From an uncultured Bacteroides sp. (GTDB lineage: Bacteria > Bacteroidota > Bacteroidia > Bacteroidales > Bacteroidaceae), in NCBI GenBank assembly GCA_947176775.1, contig CAMWRY010000002.1, positions 1 through 53,749 of the forward strand: a DNA stretch of 53,749 nt, in the 5' to 3' direction. The notes under the pieces are model-generated. The model saw only the letters and a list, made by a program, of their open reading frames with translations, did no database searches and had not been told where the DNA came from. Below are positions 10,308 to 21,236 of the stretch, in pieces. Within the stretch, counting starts at the first letter, position 1; each line of letters opens with the position of its first letter. Made by a program: the position numbers and the translations under genes.

Positions 10308-11251
10308 CTTTGATGGGAGAAAAGATAGCGATTGTGATACCGGCCTACAAGCATCGCTTTCTCCGGCAGACGTTGGATGCTATTGCCGCACAGACTTGCC
10401 GAAGTTTTACGGTTTATATCGGTGATGATGCCAGTCCTCAGAATCTGGAGGAGATAGTGGCGGATTATGCGGATAAGATGGATGTGGTCTACCGGCGTTT
10501 TGATACGAATCTGGGGGGAACGGACTTGCCGGGGCATTGGGATCGTTGTATAGCGCTTGCTCGGGAATCGGTTATCTGGTTCTTCTCCGATGACGACTGG
10601 ATGCCGCAGGACGGGGTGGAACGCATTGTCAAAGCCTTGAAGCATCGTGGCACGGGAAGCGGAATGTTCCGTTTCCCACTGGTTGTCATCGATGAAAACG
10701 ACCGGATAGTGCACGAAAATCCTCCGTTGCCCGAATATCCGGTTTCAGGCTATCAGTTTCTGCTGGACAAATTGGAGGGAAGAATCTATTCGGCTGCTTG
10801 CGAATATGTTTTTACTCGCGACTTATATGAACAGGTAGGCGGTTTTGTGAAGTTCCCCTTGGCGTGGTGTTCAGACGATGCCACGTGGGTAAGCATCGGT
10901 GAAAAAGCCGGTGGAATAGTCCCATTGCCAGGTAAACCGGTCGGCTGGCGGAATGTAACAGGCGAGAACATAAGTTGCTCCTCTCGTTATGATAAGGAGA
11001 AGATGGCCGCTACAAGGCAATTTATCGAATGGATTTCAGCTTTTTATCCGGACAGGCTTCGCGACAGAGAGCTACGACATGCGGTAAAGAAGTACACCCA
11101 TACGATATTGCATTATAGTTTGCAGGACCGCTATCGTTTACGCGACCTTATGGGCATGTGTTGCAGTTTGTGGCATATCTGTCCTGCAGTGTCGGTAAGC
11201 GTGGCCTTCCGCATGTGTAAGTTGAAACTTAGAAACCGAAAGAACTTATGA
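10304..11251 (+). CDS. Glycosyltransferase family 2
   Basis: IAIVIPAYKHRFLRQTLDAIAAQTCRSFTVYIGDDASPQ, FFSDDDWM; start trimmed from 10220 to the ATG at 10304, overlapping the upstream stop. Confidence 0.88.
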   Translation: MTLMGEKIAIVIPAYKHRFLRQTLDAIAAQTCRSFTVYIGDDASPQNLEEIVADYADKMDVVYRRFDTNLGGTDLPGHWDRCIALARESVIWFFSDDDWMPQDGVERIVKALKHRGTGSGMFRFPLVVIDENDRIVHENPPLPEYPVSGYQFLLDKLEGRIYSAACEYVFTRDLYEQVGGFVKFPLAWCSDDATWVSIGEKAGGIVPLPGKPVGWRNVTGENISCSSRYDKEKMAATRQFIEWISAFYPDRLRDRELRHAVKKYTHTILHYSLQDRYRLRDLMGMCCSLWHICPAVSVSVAFRMCKLKLRNRKNL

Positions 11252-12543
11252 AGAAGATACTTTTTATACTCCCTTGTGTGCCTTATCCACTGACTACCGG
11301 AGGCAATCAGGCCTTTTTCAATATGGTGGAATACCTCCGGCATACGCTGTCAGTCTCCATATTGCTTTCTCCGGAAGACAAGGAGATGAATGACGTTGAG
11401 AATTTAAGGGCGTTATGGCCCGATGTAGATTTCTATCTTTTCAGGGAAGCGGATGCGGAGCCCAAGACCCGTTGCCCCCGATACTATCGCTGGCTGAAGA
11501 AACTGTCCGAATCTATTTCCCGAAAGATGCAACGCCAGCAGTGCTCTTTTCAGCAAGAGCGCCCTTATAAGAATATGACGTTGAGGAATTCCTGTTTTAA
11601 ACCCTTTCCCAAGGCATACGTGGAGTATGTGTCCGACGTCTCGCATCGTGGCTTCGACATTATTCAGGTTGAGTTCTATCCGTTGATTACCTTGGGCTAT
11701 CTGTTGCCCAAAGACGTAGAAACCGTGTTTGTGCATCATGAATTGAGGTATATACGCAATGAAAACGAGATGGAATGCCTGACTCATGTTACAGATGAAG
11801 ACAAGATGCTCTATGGCATTGCCAAGGATATGGAGAAAGCAGCTTTGCGTCAATACAAGCATATCATTGCACTGACAGAGACCGACCGTATGTTACTGGC
11901 AGACTTGCTTGGACAAGAGTGCCGCATCCATGTCTCTCCGGCGGTGGTACAGATTGGGGCTGCTTGCGACAGAACAGTCAAGCCTACCTCTGTCCGCCTG
12001 ACCTTTGTAGGAAGTGAAAACCACTACCCGAATCAGGATGCGGTAGACTGGTTTTGTCACGAAGTGGCTCCCTGCCTCCGTGCTCAGGGGGTTGAATTCG
12101 TTTTTCAGGTGATTGGGGGATGGAAGAGTCGTTATGTGAGGAGTCTTCAGACGCTTTGTCCGGAAATGAAGCTGGTGGGGCATGTAGAGGATTTGCGAGC
12201 CTATCTGAACGGTAGCATCGTCTTGGTACCGATTCGTATCGGTAGCGGCATGCGGATGAAGATACTGGATGCAGTTTCCTCCATGGCTCCTTTTGTGACT
12301 ACGACCAAAGGAGTCGAGGGAATCGACTTGCGTCACAACGAAGAGTGTTTGATAGCAGACAGCGCCGCTGATTTTGCAGCAGCGATTATCCGTTTGAAGG
12401 CAGATGAGAACTTGCAGGCCAAGCTGGCGACGCAGGCGTTGGAGCGTCTGCATACGCTTTATAATCCTCAGGAAATGTTGGCGAGAAGGCTGGCCGTTTA
12501 TGACGAAATATGGCAAAATAGTACAGGGGATGATGTTAAATGA
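11248..12543 (+). CDS. Glycosyltransferase family 4-like
   Basis: 431 aa; PLTTGGNQAFFNMVEYL, FVGSENHYPNQDAVDWF, VLVPIRIGSGMRMKILDAVSSMAPFVTTTKGVEGI. Confidence 0.88.
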   Translation: MKKILFILPCVPYPLTTGGNQAFFNMVEYLRHTLSVSILLSPEDKEMNDVENLRALWPDVDFYLFREADAEPKTRCPRYYRWLKKLSESISRKMQRQQCSFQQERPYKNMTLRNSCFKPFPKAYVEYVSDVSHRGFDIIQVEFYPLITLGYLLPKDVETVFVHHELRYIRNENEMECLTHVTDEDKMLYGIAKDMEKAALRQYKHIIALTETDRMLLADLLGQECRIHVSPAVVQIGAACDRTVKPTSVRLTFVGSENHYPNQDAVDWFCHEVAPCLRAQGVEFVFQVIGGWKSRYVRSLQTLCPEMKLVGHVEDLRAYLNGSIVLVPIRIGSGMRMKILDAVSSMAPFVTTTKGVEGIDLRHNEECLIADSAADFAAAIIRLKADENLQAKLATQALERLHTLYNPQEMLARRLAVYDEIWQNSTGDDVK

Positions 12544-12703
12544 TAAAACTGCTATTCGATGGAACAGTCACTGTCAACGGATGCAAAGGGTATGTGATGG
12601 TCGTTGCACCTCTCCCTTCTCCTTAAGAAATAGCCTGAAACTTTTTTTCGTTCTCTTGTTTTCCGCTATCTTTGTGCCCTTAATATTCACTTAACTGCAA
12701 CCC

Positions 12704-14542
12704 ATGAAGGAATTTCTGCAACTGATGCGGCGCTTTGTGTCGCCCTACAAGAAGTATGTTGGTTGGGCTATTGTGCTCAATGTGCTGTCTGCCGTGTTCA
12801 ATGTATTTTCGTTTACCTTGTTGATTCCGATTCTCAATATCCTTTTCAAGACGGGGGACAACACACAGGTCTATCACTTCATGGGGTGGGGCAGTGGTGG
12901 CCTGAAGGAAGTGGCGGTGAACAATTTTTATTATTACGTCACGCGGATGATCGAAGTGTACGGGCCGCAGACAACACTGTTGTTCATGGGACTTTTCCTT
13001 GCCTTTATGACGATGCTGAAGACTTCCTGTTATTTCGGCTCTTCGGCGGTGATGATTCCTCTTCGCACGGGTGTGGTACGTGACATCCGTGTGATGGTCT
13101 ATTCTAAAGTGATGCATCTGCCTCTCGGTTTCTTTTCCGAGGAGAGGAAGGGAGACATCATTGCACGTATGAGCGGTGATGTGGGTGAGATAGAGAACTC
13201 CATTACCAGTTCGCTGGACATGTTGCTGAAGAATCCGATTCTGATTATACTTTATTTCTCAACACTGATTGTGACTAGTTGGCAACTGACGCTGTTCACC
13301 ATTTTGGTATTGCCCGGTATGGGTTGGCTGATGGGGAAAGTAGGCAAGAAGTTGAAGCGTAAGTCGCTGGAAGCGCAAGGCAAGTGGAGCGACACGATGG
13401 CGCAGCTGGAAGAGACGCTGGGTGGGTTGCGCATCATCAAGGCTTTCATTGCCGAAGACAAGATGGTAGACCGCTTCAAGCAGTGCAGTAACGAACTGCG
13501 CGATGCTACAAACAAGGTGGCCATCCGGCAGGCGCTGGCACATCCGATGAGTGAGTTTCTCGGTACGTTGCTCATCGTATTGGTGCTGTGGTTCGGGGGA
13601 TTACTCATCTTGGGCGAGGGTACTTCGCTGGAGGCTTCTACGTTTATCTTCTATATGGTGATTCTGTACAGTATCATCAATCCGCTGAAGGACTTTGCGA
13701 AGGCCGGCTATAACATACCCAAGGGGCTGGCGTCGATGGAGCGCGTGGACAAGATTCTGAAAGCGGAGAATCCCATCAAGGAGCCTGAATGCCCTGTCTC
13801 CTTGGATGGATTGGAAGAACGGATTGAATTCAAGAACCTCTCTTTCAGCTATGACGGCAAGCGCGAGGTGCTGAAGCATGTTGACCTGACGGTGCCCAGA
13901 GGAAAGACCATCGCTTTGGTAGGGCAGTCGGGTTCGGGCAAGTCAACGTTGGTCGACTTGCTACCGCGCTATCACGATGTGCAGCAGGGGGAAATCACAC
14001 TTGACGGGGTGAACATCAAGGAGTTCCGCATCCACGATTTGCGCGCATTGATTGGCAACGTGAATCAGGAGGCCATTCTGTTCAACGATACTTTCTTCAA
14101 CAACATCGCTTTCGGTGTAGAGGGTGCCACGATGGAGCAGGTCGTGGAAGCGGCCAAGATAGCCAATGCCCACGATTTCATTATGGAAACTGAAAAGGGG
14201 TATCAGACCAATGTCGGTGACCGCGGCGGCAAACTTTCCGGCGGACAGCGGCAGCGCATCAGCATTGCTCGTGCCATCCTGAAGAATCCGCCTATCTTGA
14301 TTCTGGATGAGGCTACTTCGGCGCTCGATACGGAAAGCGAACGGCTGGTACAGGAAGCGTTGGAGCGGTTGATGAAGACCCGTACTACGATTGCCATTGC
14401 CCACCGCCTTTCCACGATTAAGAATGCAGATGAAATCTGCGTGCTCTATGAAGGCGAAATCGTGGAGCGTGGACGACACGAGGAGTTGCTGGCAAAGGAT
14501 GGTTACTACAAGAGATTGAACGACATGCAGTCGTTGGTCTGA
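12704..14542 (+). CDS. MsbA-like ABC transporter, ATP-binding/permease protein
   Basis: 612 aa; Walker A GQSGSGKST, signature KLSGGQRQRISIARAI, Walker B ILILDEATSALD, preceded by TM domain. Confidence 0.93.
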   Translation: MKEFLQLMRRFVSPYKKYVGWAIVLNVLSAVFNVFSFTLLIPILNILFKTGDNTQVYHFMGWGSGGLKEVAVNNFYYYVTRMIEVYGPQTTLLFMGLFLAFMTMLKTSCYFGSSAVMIPLRTGVVRDIRVMVYSKVMHLPLGFFSEERKGDIIARMSGDVGEIENSITSSLDMLLKNPILIILYFSTLIVTSWQLTLFTILVLPGMGWLMGKVGKKLKRKSLEAQGKWSDTMAQLEETLGGLRIIKAFIAEDKMVDRFKQCSNELRDATNKVAIRQALAHPMSEFLGTLLIVLVLWFGGLLILGEGTSLEASTFIFYMVILYSIINPLKDFAKAGYNIPKGLASMERVDKILKAENPIKEPECPVSLDGLEERIEFKNLSFSYDGKREVLKHVDLTVPRGKTIALVGQSGSGKSTLVDLLPRYHDVQQGEITLDGVNIKEFRIHDLRALIGNVNQEAILFNDTFFNNIAFGVEGATMEQVVEAAKIANAHDFIMETEKGYQTNVGDRGGKLSGGQRQRISIARAILKNPPILILDEATSALDTESERLVQEALERLMKTRTTIAIAHRLSTIKNADEICVLYEGEIVERGRHEELLAKDGYYKRLNDMQSLV

Positions 14543-14557
14543 TTGGTGTTTTTGCCT

Positions 14558-14956
14558 TTATTCCTGTGCCAACTGTTTTACCTTTTCCCCTTCCTTCTCA
14601 AACCGATAAGTACCTCCCCGTTCGCTCAGTTCGAACAGCGAGAGCTTTTCTGTGGCGTTGTCCACAATCATCAGGGTACTCTGTTCGGTAAAGCGGCCCA
14701 CTTCCAGAGTGAAGGGTTCTTCGGTGATAGTATGGTTCACCAGCAGGCTGTCGTTGATGTAGATGGAGGTGGAATCTCCAGCGAAGCCTTTCGTCAGTGT
14801 GATGGTATAGGTTTCGATGAAGTTGCGGTTTTCCGCTTTCTGTTGTTGCAGCCTCATGCTCATGTAGACAAAGATGACGACTACGAAAATCACGGCAAAG
14901 GCAAGGATGCCGTTGCCTACCATAAACTGTTTGTTGGTATTAAGACGATGTGCCAT
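14558..14956 (-). CDS. Small single-TM membrane protein, function unknown
   Basis: 132 aa; one hydrophobic segment (GILAFAVIFVVVIFVYM) followed by a beta-rich tail; convergent with the ABC transporter gene. Confidence 0.6.
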   Translation of the reverse strand: MAHRLNTNKQFMVGNGILAFAVIFVVVIFVYMSMRLQQQKAENRNFIETYTITLTKGFAGDSTSIYINDSLLVNHTITEEPFTLEVGRFTEQSTLMIVDNATEKLSLFELSERGGTYRFEKEGEKVKQLAQE

Positions 14957-14999
14957 ATACGGTTGGTTTTAAGAAACACTGCAAATGTAATGAATAAAA

Positions 15000-15025
15000 T
15001 TGAACCGGAGGATAAACATTTGAAC
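15000..15025 (+). promoter_or_regulatory. Candidate HTCS operator copy 3: TTGAAC-N14-TTGAAC
   Basis: TTGAACCGGAGGATAAACATTTGAAC; hexamers exactly 20 bp apart, 70 bp upstream of the esterase ATG; shares AAACATTTGAAC with the copy near 31.2 kb. Confidence 0.5.
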
Positions 15026-15094
15026 AAATAGGAAAGAATGCTTTGAGGGCAATTCGCTAATATTGCGGTCGTAAAACAAATTGTTAAAGATACT

Positions 15095-16783
15095 ATGAAA
15101 CTGAATTTCATTTTTGGGCTCTTGTTTTCTGTAGTTGCATTGCAGATGAAAGGGGCTGGTGGAACCCCTGAAGGGCTTCCTCCGTTTGTTCGTTTTCCTG
15201 GGTTGGAGCAGGAAGTTTACATTACGCGTGATACGTGCAAGAGTGTAGAGGGACGTTTTCCCGGCTTTTCCCCTTTTTTCGTGATTTATCCGGACAAGCC
15301 GTGCGATGCTTCCGAAGCGGCGGCGTTGACGGATGAATTGGGTATTGCGTCCTATGCGCACACCTATTCGGGGACGGTCTGTGTGATGAACCCCTTGGGA
15401 AAGGAGTATGATGCGGTGAAGGATTTGGAAGCTTATAAGAATTTCCTGAACAAGATGCGTGTTTTTACTAATCTGAAGATAATCGGTATAGGTAAGGGAG
15501 CGACGTTCGTTAATAGAACCATTGCCGGACATGCGGGTGCTGTTGCCGGTATCGTATCGCTGAATGGCCGACCGGCCAAGACGGCTGAGGGTGCCGCCCC
15601 CGTTCCTGCTTTTATTGCCGGAACACACAGTCGGCAGGTAGCGGCAGCCTATATCTTGCAGAATCAGGCGGAACCGGTGCGGAAAGAAGACGGGTTGGCT
15701 TGTTATGCCAACCGGCAGGAGCCTCTACAGCAGGTTGTGGTGAGTGCAAACAAGTACATTTCCCTGAAAGAAGCTTTTGCGGAAGCTTGGAAGACTTTGC
15801 TTTGCAAGAACTACCGTTTCAACAATTACGAACATACTTGGTACACAGGAGCTCAATTCGACCAATATGGTACGTATGAGCTGGAGCCGTATATCATGCC
15901 CGAAGATTGGGGAATCACTCGTCGTGTGATGAAGAAAGACCTTATCGGTACAGGCGATTTCCTATGGTATGAATTCCATCCGGAAGCTACCTTGAAGGCA
16001 GAAAAGGCTTCTGTGCCGTTGTTGCTTTTGCTGCATGGCAACAACAATGATCCGCGTACGCAGGCTGAGACATCCGGCTTCATTGAGTTGGCGGTTGAGG
16101 AGAACTTCATTGTTGCCGAATTGGAGTGGCAGGGCAACGGTTATGCTCCTATGGGGTTGGACGGCATCGAGCAGGTGGTGTATCATCTGTTGAAGACCTA
16201 TCCGCAGATAGACCCTTCGCGGGTATATGCCGAAGGGCTTTCGGCAGGAGCCGCCACGGCTACGGGACTTGGTATACGCAAGTCGCACGTGTTTGCCGCT
16301 GTGGGTGCCCAATCGGCTGGGCTGACCCCCGACCGGTATATGTTCGGTTACAGTGGCGAAGCCCTGATGAACGAGGCGGTGCAGAAACGGGGCAGTGTGG
16401 AGACCGCTTATTTCTCTGTGACGGGTACGGACGACGAAGTTGTGCCTTTTGTAAGCGAGAACAATTGGCGCACCAATGCCTTTTTCTGTGCCTGGACTGC
16501 CTATCAGACCATGAACGGCATGGAGGTGAGCAGCCGGCCTGACTTTTCCAAAGATGCCACCTTCGGCATAGCGCTGAAGGATAGGGAAGTGATTTCCACC
16601 AACAAGCGCGTCACGATGGAAGCGGGAGTGCTTTACAAGGGAAACATTCCGCTGATTAAAGTCGTGGCTGTGAATGACTACGGTCATTGGAACTTCAAGC
16701 CTGACGCACGGTTGATGTGGGATTTCATGAAACAATTCTCCCGCGACCCGCAGACGAAGAAACTGGTTTATAACAAGCGATAA
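15095..16783 (+). CDS. Secreted alpha/beta hydrolase, PHB depolymerase/feruloyl-esterase-like
   Basis: 562 aa; signal-peptide-like N-terminus, VPLLLLLHGNNNDPRTQAE, nucleophile elbow EGLSAGAATATGL, GTDDEVVPF, YGHWNF. Confidence 0.75.
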   Translation: MKLNFIFGLLFSVVALQMKGAGGTPEGLPPFVRFPGLEQEVYITRDTCKSVEGRFPGFSPFFVIYPDKPCDASEAAALTDELGIASYAHTYSGTVCVMNPLGKEYDAVKDLEAYKNFLNKMRVFTNLKIIGIGKGATFVNRTIAGHAGAVAGIVSLNGRPAKTAEGAAPVPAFIAGTHSRQVAAAYILQNQAEPVRKEDGLACYANRQEPLQQVVVSANKYISLKEAFAEAWKTLLCKNYRFNNYEHTWYTGAQFDQYGTYELEPYIMPEDWGITRRVMKKDLIGTGDFLWYEFHPEATLKAEKASVPLLLLLHGNNNDPRTQAETSGFIELAVEENFIVAELEWQGNGYAPMGLDGIEQVVYHLLKTYPQIDPSRVYAEGLSAGAATATGLGIRKSHVFAAVGAQSAGLTPDRYMFGYSGEALMNEAVQKRGSVETAYFSVTGTDDEVVPFVSENNWRTNAFFCAWTAYQTMNGMEVSSRPDFSKDATFGIALKDREVISTNKRVTMEAGVLYKGNIPLIKVVAVNDYGHWNFKPDARLMWDFMKQFSRDPQTKKLVYNKR

Positions 16784-16818
16784 TCGGCAACTTTTATCGG
16801 AAGTAATCTCTATGCAGG

Positions 16819-16858
16819 CCACGGCTCTTTCTTTTAAGGGAATTAGAGGGAGCCGTGG
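16819..16858. terminator. Hairpin between convergent genes
   Basis: CCACGGCTC ... GAGCCGTGG inverted repeat (9-bp arms) between gene ends at 16783 (+) and 16883 (-). Confidence 0.6.
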
Positions 16859-16882
16859 GTGCTGATAAGGGATGTACAAGGT

Positions 16883-19800
16883 TTATTGATACTCACTCGG
16901 GTTTATGCCGAATTGTTTTTTAAAGCAGGTAGAGAAGTGGGGAAGGGTATTGAAACCGGTCATGTCCGCTATTTCGGAAATGGTATAGGTTCCTTCCTTG
17001 ATTAGTTCGGCTGCGCGGTTCAGTTTATAAGTTCTGAAGAAAACGCTTGGATTCTTGCCGGTTAACCCTTTCACCTTGTAGTAAAATTTGGTACGGGAGA
17101 TTTTGAGTAATTCGGCCATCCGCGTGATGTCCAGTTCCGGATTATCCAGTTCATTTTCCATTAGTTTATACAGTTCTGTCATGAAGGCCTCGTCTTTTGG
17201 GGTAAGGGCAAGTTCTTTCATCTGGCTTGTCCGGGTATTGTTCGTCAGGAAACTACGCATTTTATCACGGTTCGTCAATAGTGATTCAATCAGGGCCAGT
17301 AAGTAAGCCGGTTCAAAAGGTTTGGGCACGTATGCGTCTGCTCCGGTATGCAATCCTTCTATCTGGTTTTCCACGGTGGATTTGGCGGTTACCAGAATGA
17401 CGGGTATGTGACAGAATTGCAGGTTTGCTTTAATCTCTTTGCAAAGCTGGTAACCGTCTTTGTCCGGCATCAGTACATCGCTCAGTATTAAATCCGGAGC
17501 TTCGTCTACAATGGTCTGGAAGATGTTGGTGGAATTGAGTCGGCTGATGATGTGATAATGCGGGGTCAGCAGAATCTGCAGATAGTGCATGATGGCCGGG
17601 TCATCGTCTACTATGAGTATTGTTTTCGAACTTGTTTTACCTTCACGGGCAGCATCCGGTTCTATTTTCGCAGGTTCTATGGAAGTATTGTTCAGGAGTG
17701 TTTTTTTACCATAGAACCGTTCCTCTTTTGTGTACGAGAAATCGTCTGCGGGCAGAATCAGGATAAACATGGCTCCGTTCCCTTCTTTCCGGTTTGCCGC
17801 TTTCAAGTGTCCGTGGTGCAACCGGGCAAGGCATCGGGCATAATAAAGCCCGATGCCGGTTCCCAAATTGTAAGTCCCTTTGTTGCCTTTTATCTGATAG
17901 AACCGTTCAAAGATTTTTTCCAGCTGTTCTTCCGGAATGTTTTCTCCGGTGTTGGTTACGGAAATCCGGATATACCGGACGCTTTTGTCTTGTTCTGTCA
18001 GGCAGAAGAACTCCTCGGCTTCTTGGCGTGTGACGATGGCGAACGAGATTTCTATTTCACCTCCTGTAGGAGTAAACTTCATGGCATTGGAAAGCAGATT
18101 GCTCAGTATTTTCTCTACTTTGTCTTCATCGGCCCAATAGAGGATGTCATGGTGTAATCCCTGAATGCTAAGGGTTATATTCTTGCTTTGGGCATTGATG
18201 TTGAAGAAACTGATGATTCGTTTGATGGTGGAGGCAAGGTTGGTCTGTTGGACTTCCAGTCCCAGGTTGTCGTTGTCTAATTTGTTGAAATCGAGCAATT
18301 GGTTGACTAGCTGGAGCATCCGCAGAATACCGTCTTGCAGAACATTCAGTAGTTCCCGGTTGGCACTGTATTGGCCGGGGGCGGCACACAGTTGTCTGAT
18401 GGAACCCAACATCGTGGTCAGTGGTGTCCGGAACTCATGGGATATGTTGGTAAAATAGCTCATGTATGTCTTATTCATTTTCTGCTCTTGTGCTTTTTCT
18501 TGTTCGGCACGGCAGGCGGTTTCTTTCTCGATTCTTACGCGCCGCCAACTGTGTATAAGTGTACCGGCTATTCCGATGATTGCCAGAGCATATGCACATC
18601 TTGCCCACCAGGTATTCCAAGGAGCAGGTTTGACGATGATGCGCAACTGTTTTTCTTCTCCGATTATGCTTTGGTCTTCATTGGTGATTTTTACTTTGAA
18701 CATATAGGTTCCTGTGGGAAGGTTGGCATAATAAGCTTCCCGGTTGGTGTGTGCATTTATCCAGTAGCGGTCAATGCCTTCCAATAGGTAGTGATAGTGT
18801 ATTCGTTCGTATTCACTATAATCCAATGCGGCAAATGATATGCTGAAGCTGGTCTGGCTATGTTTCAGATATACGTCCGGTTGGTAGGAGAGGTCCTTGT
18901 CGATGATTGCATTCTTTCCGGGATATACAAGCTTGTTATGAATCTTCAGATTCTCGAAAGTGAGTGGAACATGGTATTTGAAAGGAGTTTCCACCGGATT
19001 GAAGAATGTCATTCCGTGAGTGCCGCCGAATACTAAGGTTCCGTTTGAAAGTCGGCAGGATGCACGGTCGTAGAATTGATTGCCGCCGATACCGTCAGTT
19101 GCATAGTAGTTGCTGATTTGATTGGTCCGGCGCTCATATTTACTTAATCCGTATAATGTGGATATCCATAGGTTCCCTTGTATATCTTCTTCGATGCTGC
19201 AAATCTCTGTGCAGCCAATGCCGGATATAGGAGATAATTTATGATTCTGCGAAGTATATCGTAAAAGCCCGTTATGGGAGGTCCCAATCCAGATATCTCC
19301 TTGGCTGTCTTCGTATAATACGGAAGGGATAAATTTAGAACGGCGTATGCAGGCCAGGCTGTCTGCCCTCGAGATGTCCGGTATCCGGATTTTCCATGTA
19401 TCCGGATTTATTGAACGAATCTTGTTGGCAAAGGAGGCAATCCATACTTCTCCATTGGAGAGGGGACGTAGGGTAGGAGTAAAGGTGAAAAATGACTGGG
19501 GATAAAGTGATACGGGTGTGAATACCTTTTCACCTTTTTTCAGGGCATATATTGCCTGGCTGAAGCTGCCTGCCCATATTGTTCCGTTACGGTCTTGCGT
19601 TATGCACAGTACGGAAGGGACGGAAAAAATACTCGTTGCTTTTAATTGATTAGACTCGAGCACGCATTTTATGACTTGATTGGTATTGGTGGCAAGCCAG
19701 ATGTGCCGGTCTTTGTCGTGATAGATGTGTCTGACAATTATATTTTCTGTGTTTTGTGCAGGTAGGATTCTACTGATATTCACAGCTTCTATATGCTTGG

Positions 19801-20929
19801 TATTCAGGTTGTAGATATACATTCCGTCTTTCAGGGTGGATATATACAAGTTGCAGGAGTCGGCATCGAGGGCTATGATGGATTTTTGATGGAAGAACGA
19901 ACGCAGATAATTGTTGCTGTTGAAACGCTCCTTATAATGATAGCGTACGGTATAGCCTTGGTCCGGCGAGCCTATCCACAGATTCTTGTGCGAGTCGGTG
20001 TACATGCATTTGATGCCATGTTGCGGGACTTCAAATGGAAATCCGTTTTCCTTTTCATGTATGACGGTGTTTTCTATGTGGTTGTAAAGGAACGTATGCT
20101 TTTGCGTGCAAATCAGTAGCCTGTTCTTGTCGTACGGGTGTATATAGGTGATGGCGGCTTTCGATAAGATGGGATGATTACTTATTGCTTCGGGAGTCGT
20201 TTTGAATCTTTTGCTTTCGGTATCGAATATGAAGAGTCGGTTCTTGCTTGCCAGCCATAGGGAGGTATGGTTGTGCATGTAAGAGTAGGTAATCTTCTGC
20301 GGCATGGGTATGGAGTCTGTCAGTTGCATGTTTCGGGAGTCGTAGCATCGGATGGAGACGGGGTTGACGGCCCACAGACAGTTGTTGTTATCCATGTAGC
20401 AGGTCTGCTTATAGGTCTTGTCCGGGTCAAAGTTGATGAAAATGCGGTTGAAGGTGTCCGTTTCGGGATTATAGACGCAGAGATGTACCACCATGTTTAG
20501 GAAGATTTTTCCATCCTTGCTTTCTATGAACTGATATCCGTTCCTATTATTATAGGGCACGTTTATGGGTATCTGGCAGAAGTTGTCTTGGTCGGTATAT
20601 CGGCATGTTCCGTCGGTTGTCGCTATCCATAAGCGTTTGCGTGAGTCCATGAAAATATCCTGGATTCTATCTCCGGGCAGTTGCAGTGAGTCGTTGGAAC
20701 TGTAATATTGCCGGTATTCGTGTGCGTTGAATCTGTTCAGTCCTCGTGTGGTTCCTATCCAGATATAGCCTTGCGCGTCTTCTTGGAAATCCGTAATGTT
20801 TTGGTTGGAAATGGTTGCCGAAATTCTATAAACATCCTGTTTTTCCGCTTCTGCTTTGGCGGTTGTCGGTTGGCACGAAGACACCGCTATTGCAGATAAA
20901 GCTATGAGGGAAAGAATGATTTTTTTCAT
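16883..20929 (-). CDS. Hybrid two-component system regulator (HTCS1): Reg_prop/Y_Y_Y periplasmic sensor, histidine kinase, receiver, AraC-type DNA-binding domain
   Basis: 1348 aa; N-terminal lipobox-like SSC, IWIGT propeller repeats, SHEFRTPLTTMLGSIRQL kinase box, ILIVDDDPAIMHYL receiver, C-terminal AraC HTH ISEIADMTGFNTLPHFSTCFKKQFG. Confidence 0.95.
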   Translation of the reverse strand: MKKIILSLIALSAIAVSSCQPTTAKAEAEKQDVYRISATISNQNITDFQEDAQGYIWIGTTRGLNRFNAHEYRQYYSSNDSLQLPGDRIQDIFMDSRKRLWIATTDGTCRYTDQDNFCQIPINVPYNNRNGYQFIESKDGKIFLNMVVHLCVYNPETDTFNRIFINFDPDKTYKQTCYMDNNNCLWAVNPVSIRCYDSRNMQLTDSIPMPQKITYSYMHNHTSLWLASKNRLFIFDTESKRFKTTPEAISNHPILSKAAITYIHPYDKNRLLICTQKHTFLYNHIENTVIHEKENGFPFEVPQHGIKCMYTDSHKNLWIGSPDQGYTVRYHYKERFNSNNYLRSFFHQKSIIALDADSCNLYISTLKDGMYIYNLNTKHIEAVNISRILPAQNTENIIVRHIYHDKDRHIWLATNTNQVIKCVLESNQLKATSIFSVPSVLCITQDRNGTIWAGSFSQAIYALKKGEKVFTPVSLYPQSFFTFTPTLRPLSNGEVWIASFANKIRSINPDTWKIRIPDISRADSLACIRRSKFIPSVLYEDSQGDIWIGTSHNGLLRYTSQNHKLSPISGIGCTEICSIEEDIQGNLWISTLYGLSKYERRTNQISNYYATDGIGGNQFYDRASCRLSNGTLVFGGTHGMTFFNPVETPFKYHVPLTFENLKIHNKLVYPGKNAIIDKDLSYQPDVYLKHSQTSFSISFAALDYSEYERIHYHYLLEGIDRYWINAHTNREAYYANLPTGTYMFKVKITNEDQSIIGEEKQLRIIVKPAPWNTWWARCAYALAIIGIAGTLIHSWRRVRIEKETACRAEQEKAQEQKMNKTYMSYFTNISHEFRTPLTTMLGSIRQLCAAPGQYSANRELLNVLQDGILRMLQLVNQLLDFNKLDNDNLGLEVQQTNLASTIKRIISFFNINAQSKNITLSIQGLHHDILYWADEDKVEKILSNLLSNAMKFTPTGGEIEISFAIVTRQEAEEFFCLTEQDKSVRYIRISVTNTGENIPEEQLEKIFERFYQIKGNKGTYNLGTGIGLYYARCLARLHHGHLKAANRKEGNGAMFILILPADDFSYTKEERFYGKKTLLNNTSIEPAKIEPDAAREGKTSSKTILIVDDDPAIMHYLQILLTPHYHIISRLNSTNIFQTIVDEAPDLILSDVLMPDKDGYQLCKEIKANLQFCHIPVILVTAKSTVENQIEGLHTGADAYVPKPFEPAYLLALIESLLTNRDKMRSFLTNNTRTSQMKELALTPKDEAFMTELYKLMENELDNPELDITRMAELLKISRTKFYYKVKGLTGKNPSVFFRTYKLNRAAELIKEGTYTISEIADMTGFNTLPHFSTCFKKQFGINPSEYQ

Positions 20930-21057
20930 ATATGAAGTGTATTAAGATATGTTCCGCGGAGAGTGTTTTTTTACAATGGAGCAGACAAAAGTAGAAAGAA
21001 AATAAGTAGGTGATATTTGCTGTAACAGTGATTTTTCCGCTTGGAATATGCTGTATG

Positions 21058-21093
21058 GCATGTTTTGAACATATTGATAATCTTTTGAACGTA
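21058..21093 (+). promoter_or_regulatory. Candidate HTCS operator copy 1: GCATGTTTTGAACA-N12-TTTGAACGTA
   Basis: Two TTTTGAAC hexamer/octamer copies 20 bp apart in the HTCS1/susC1 divergent spacer; matching copies at 31238 and 15000. Confidence 0.55.
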
Positions 21094-21236
21094 AAAGAAA
21101 CAATATCTGAACATATAGGAAATGTTTTTGTATTTTCTCAATATCCTCTTATTCCCTCTTTTGATAAAATTGTATCGAAAATCCTGCAATGAGTGAATGT
21201 AGCTTTTTTATTAACAAATCTAATTATTTAAGCATT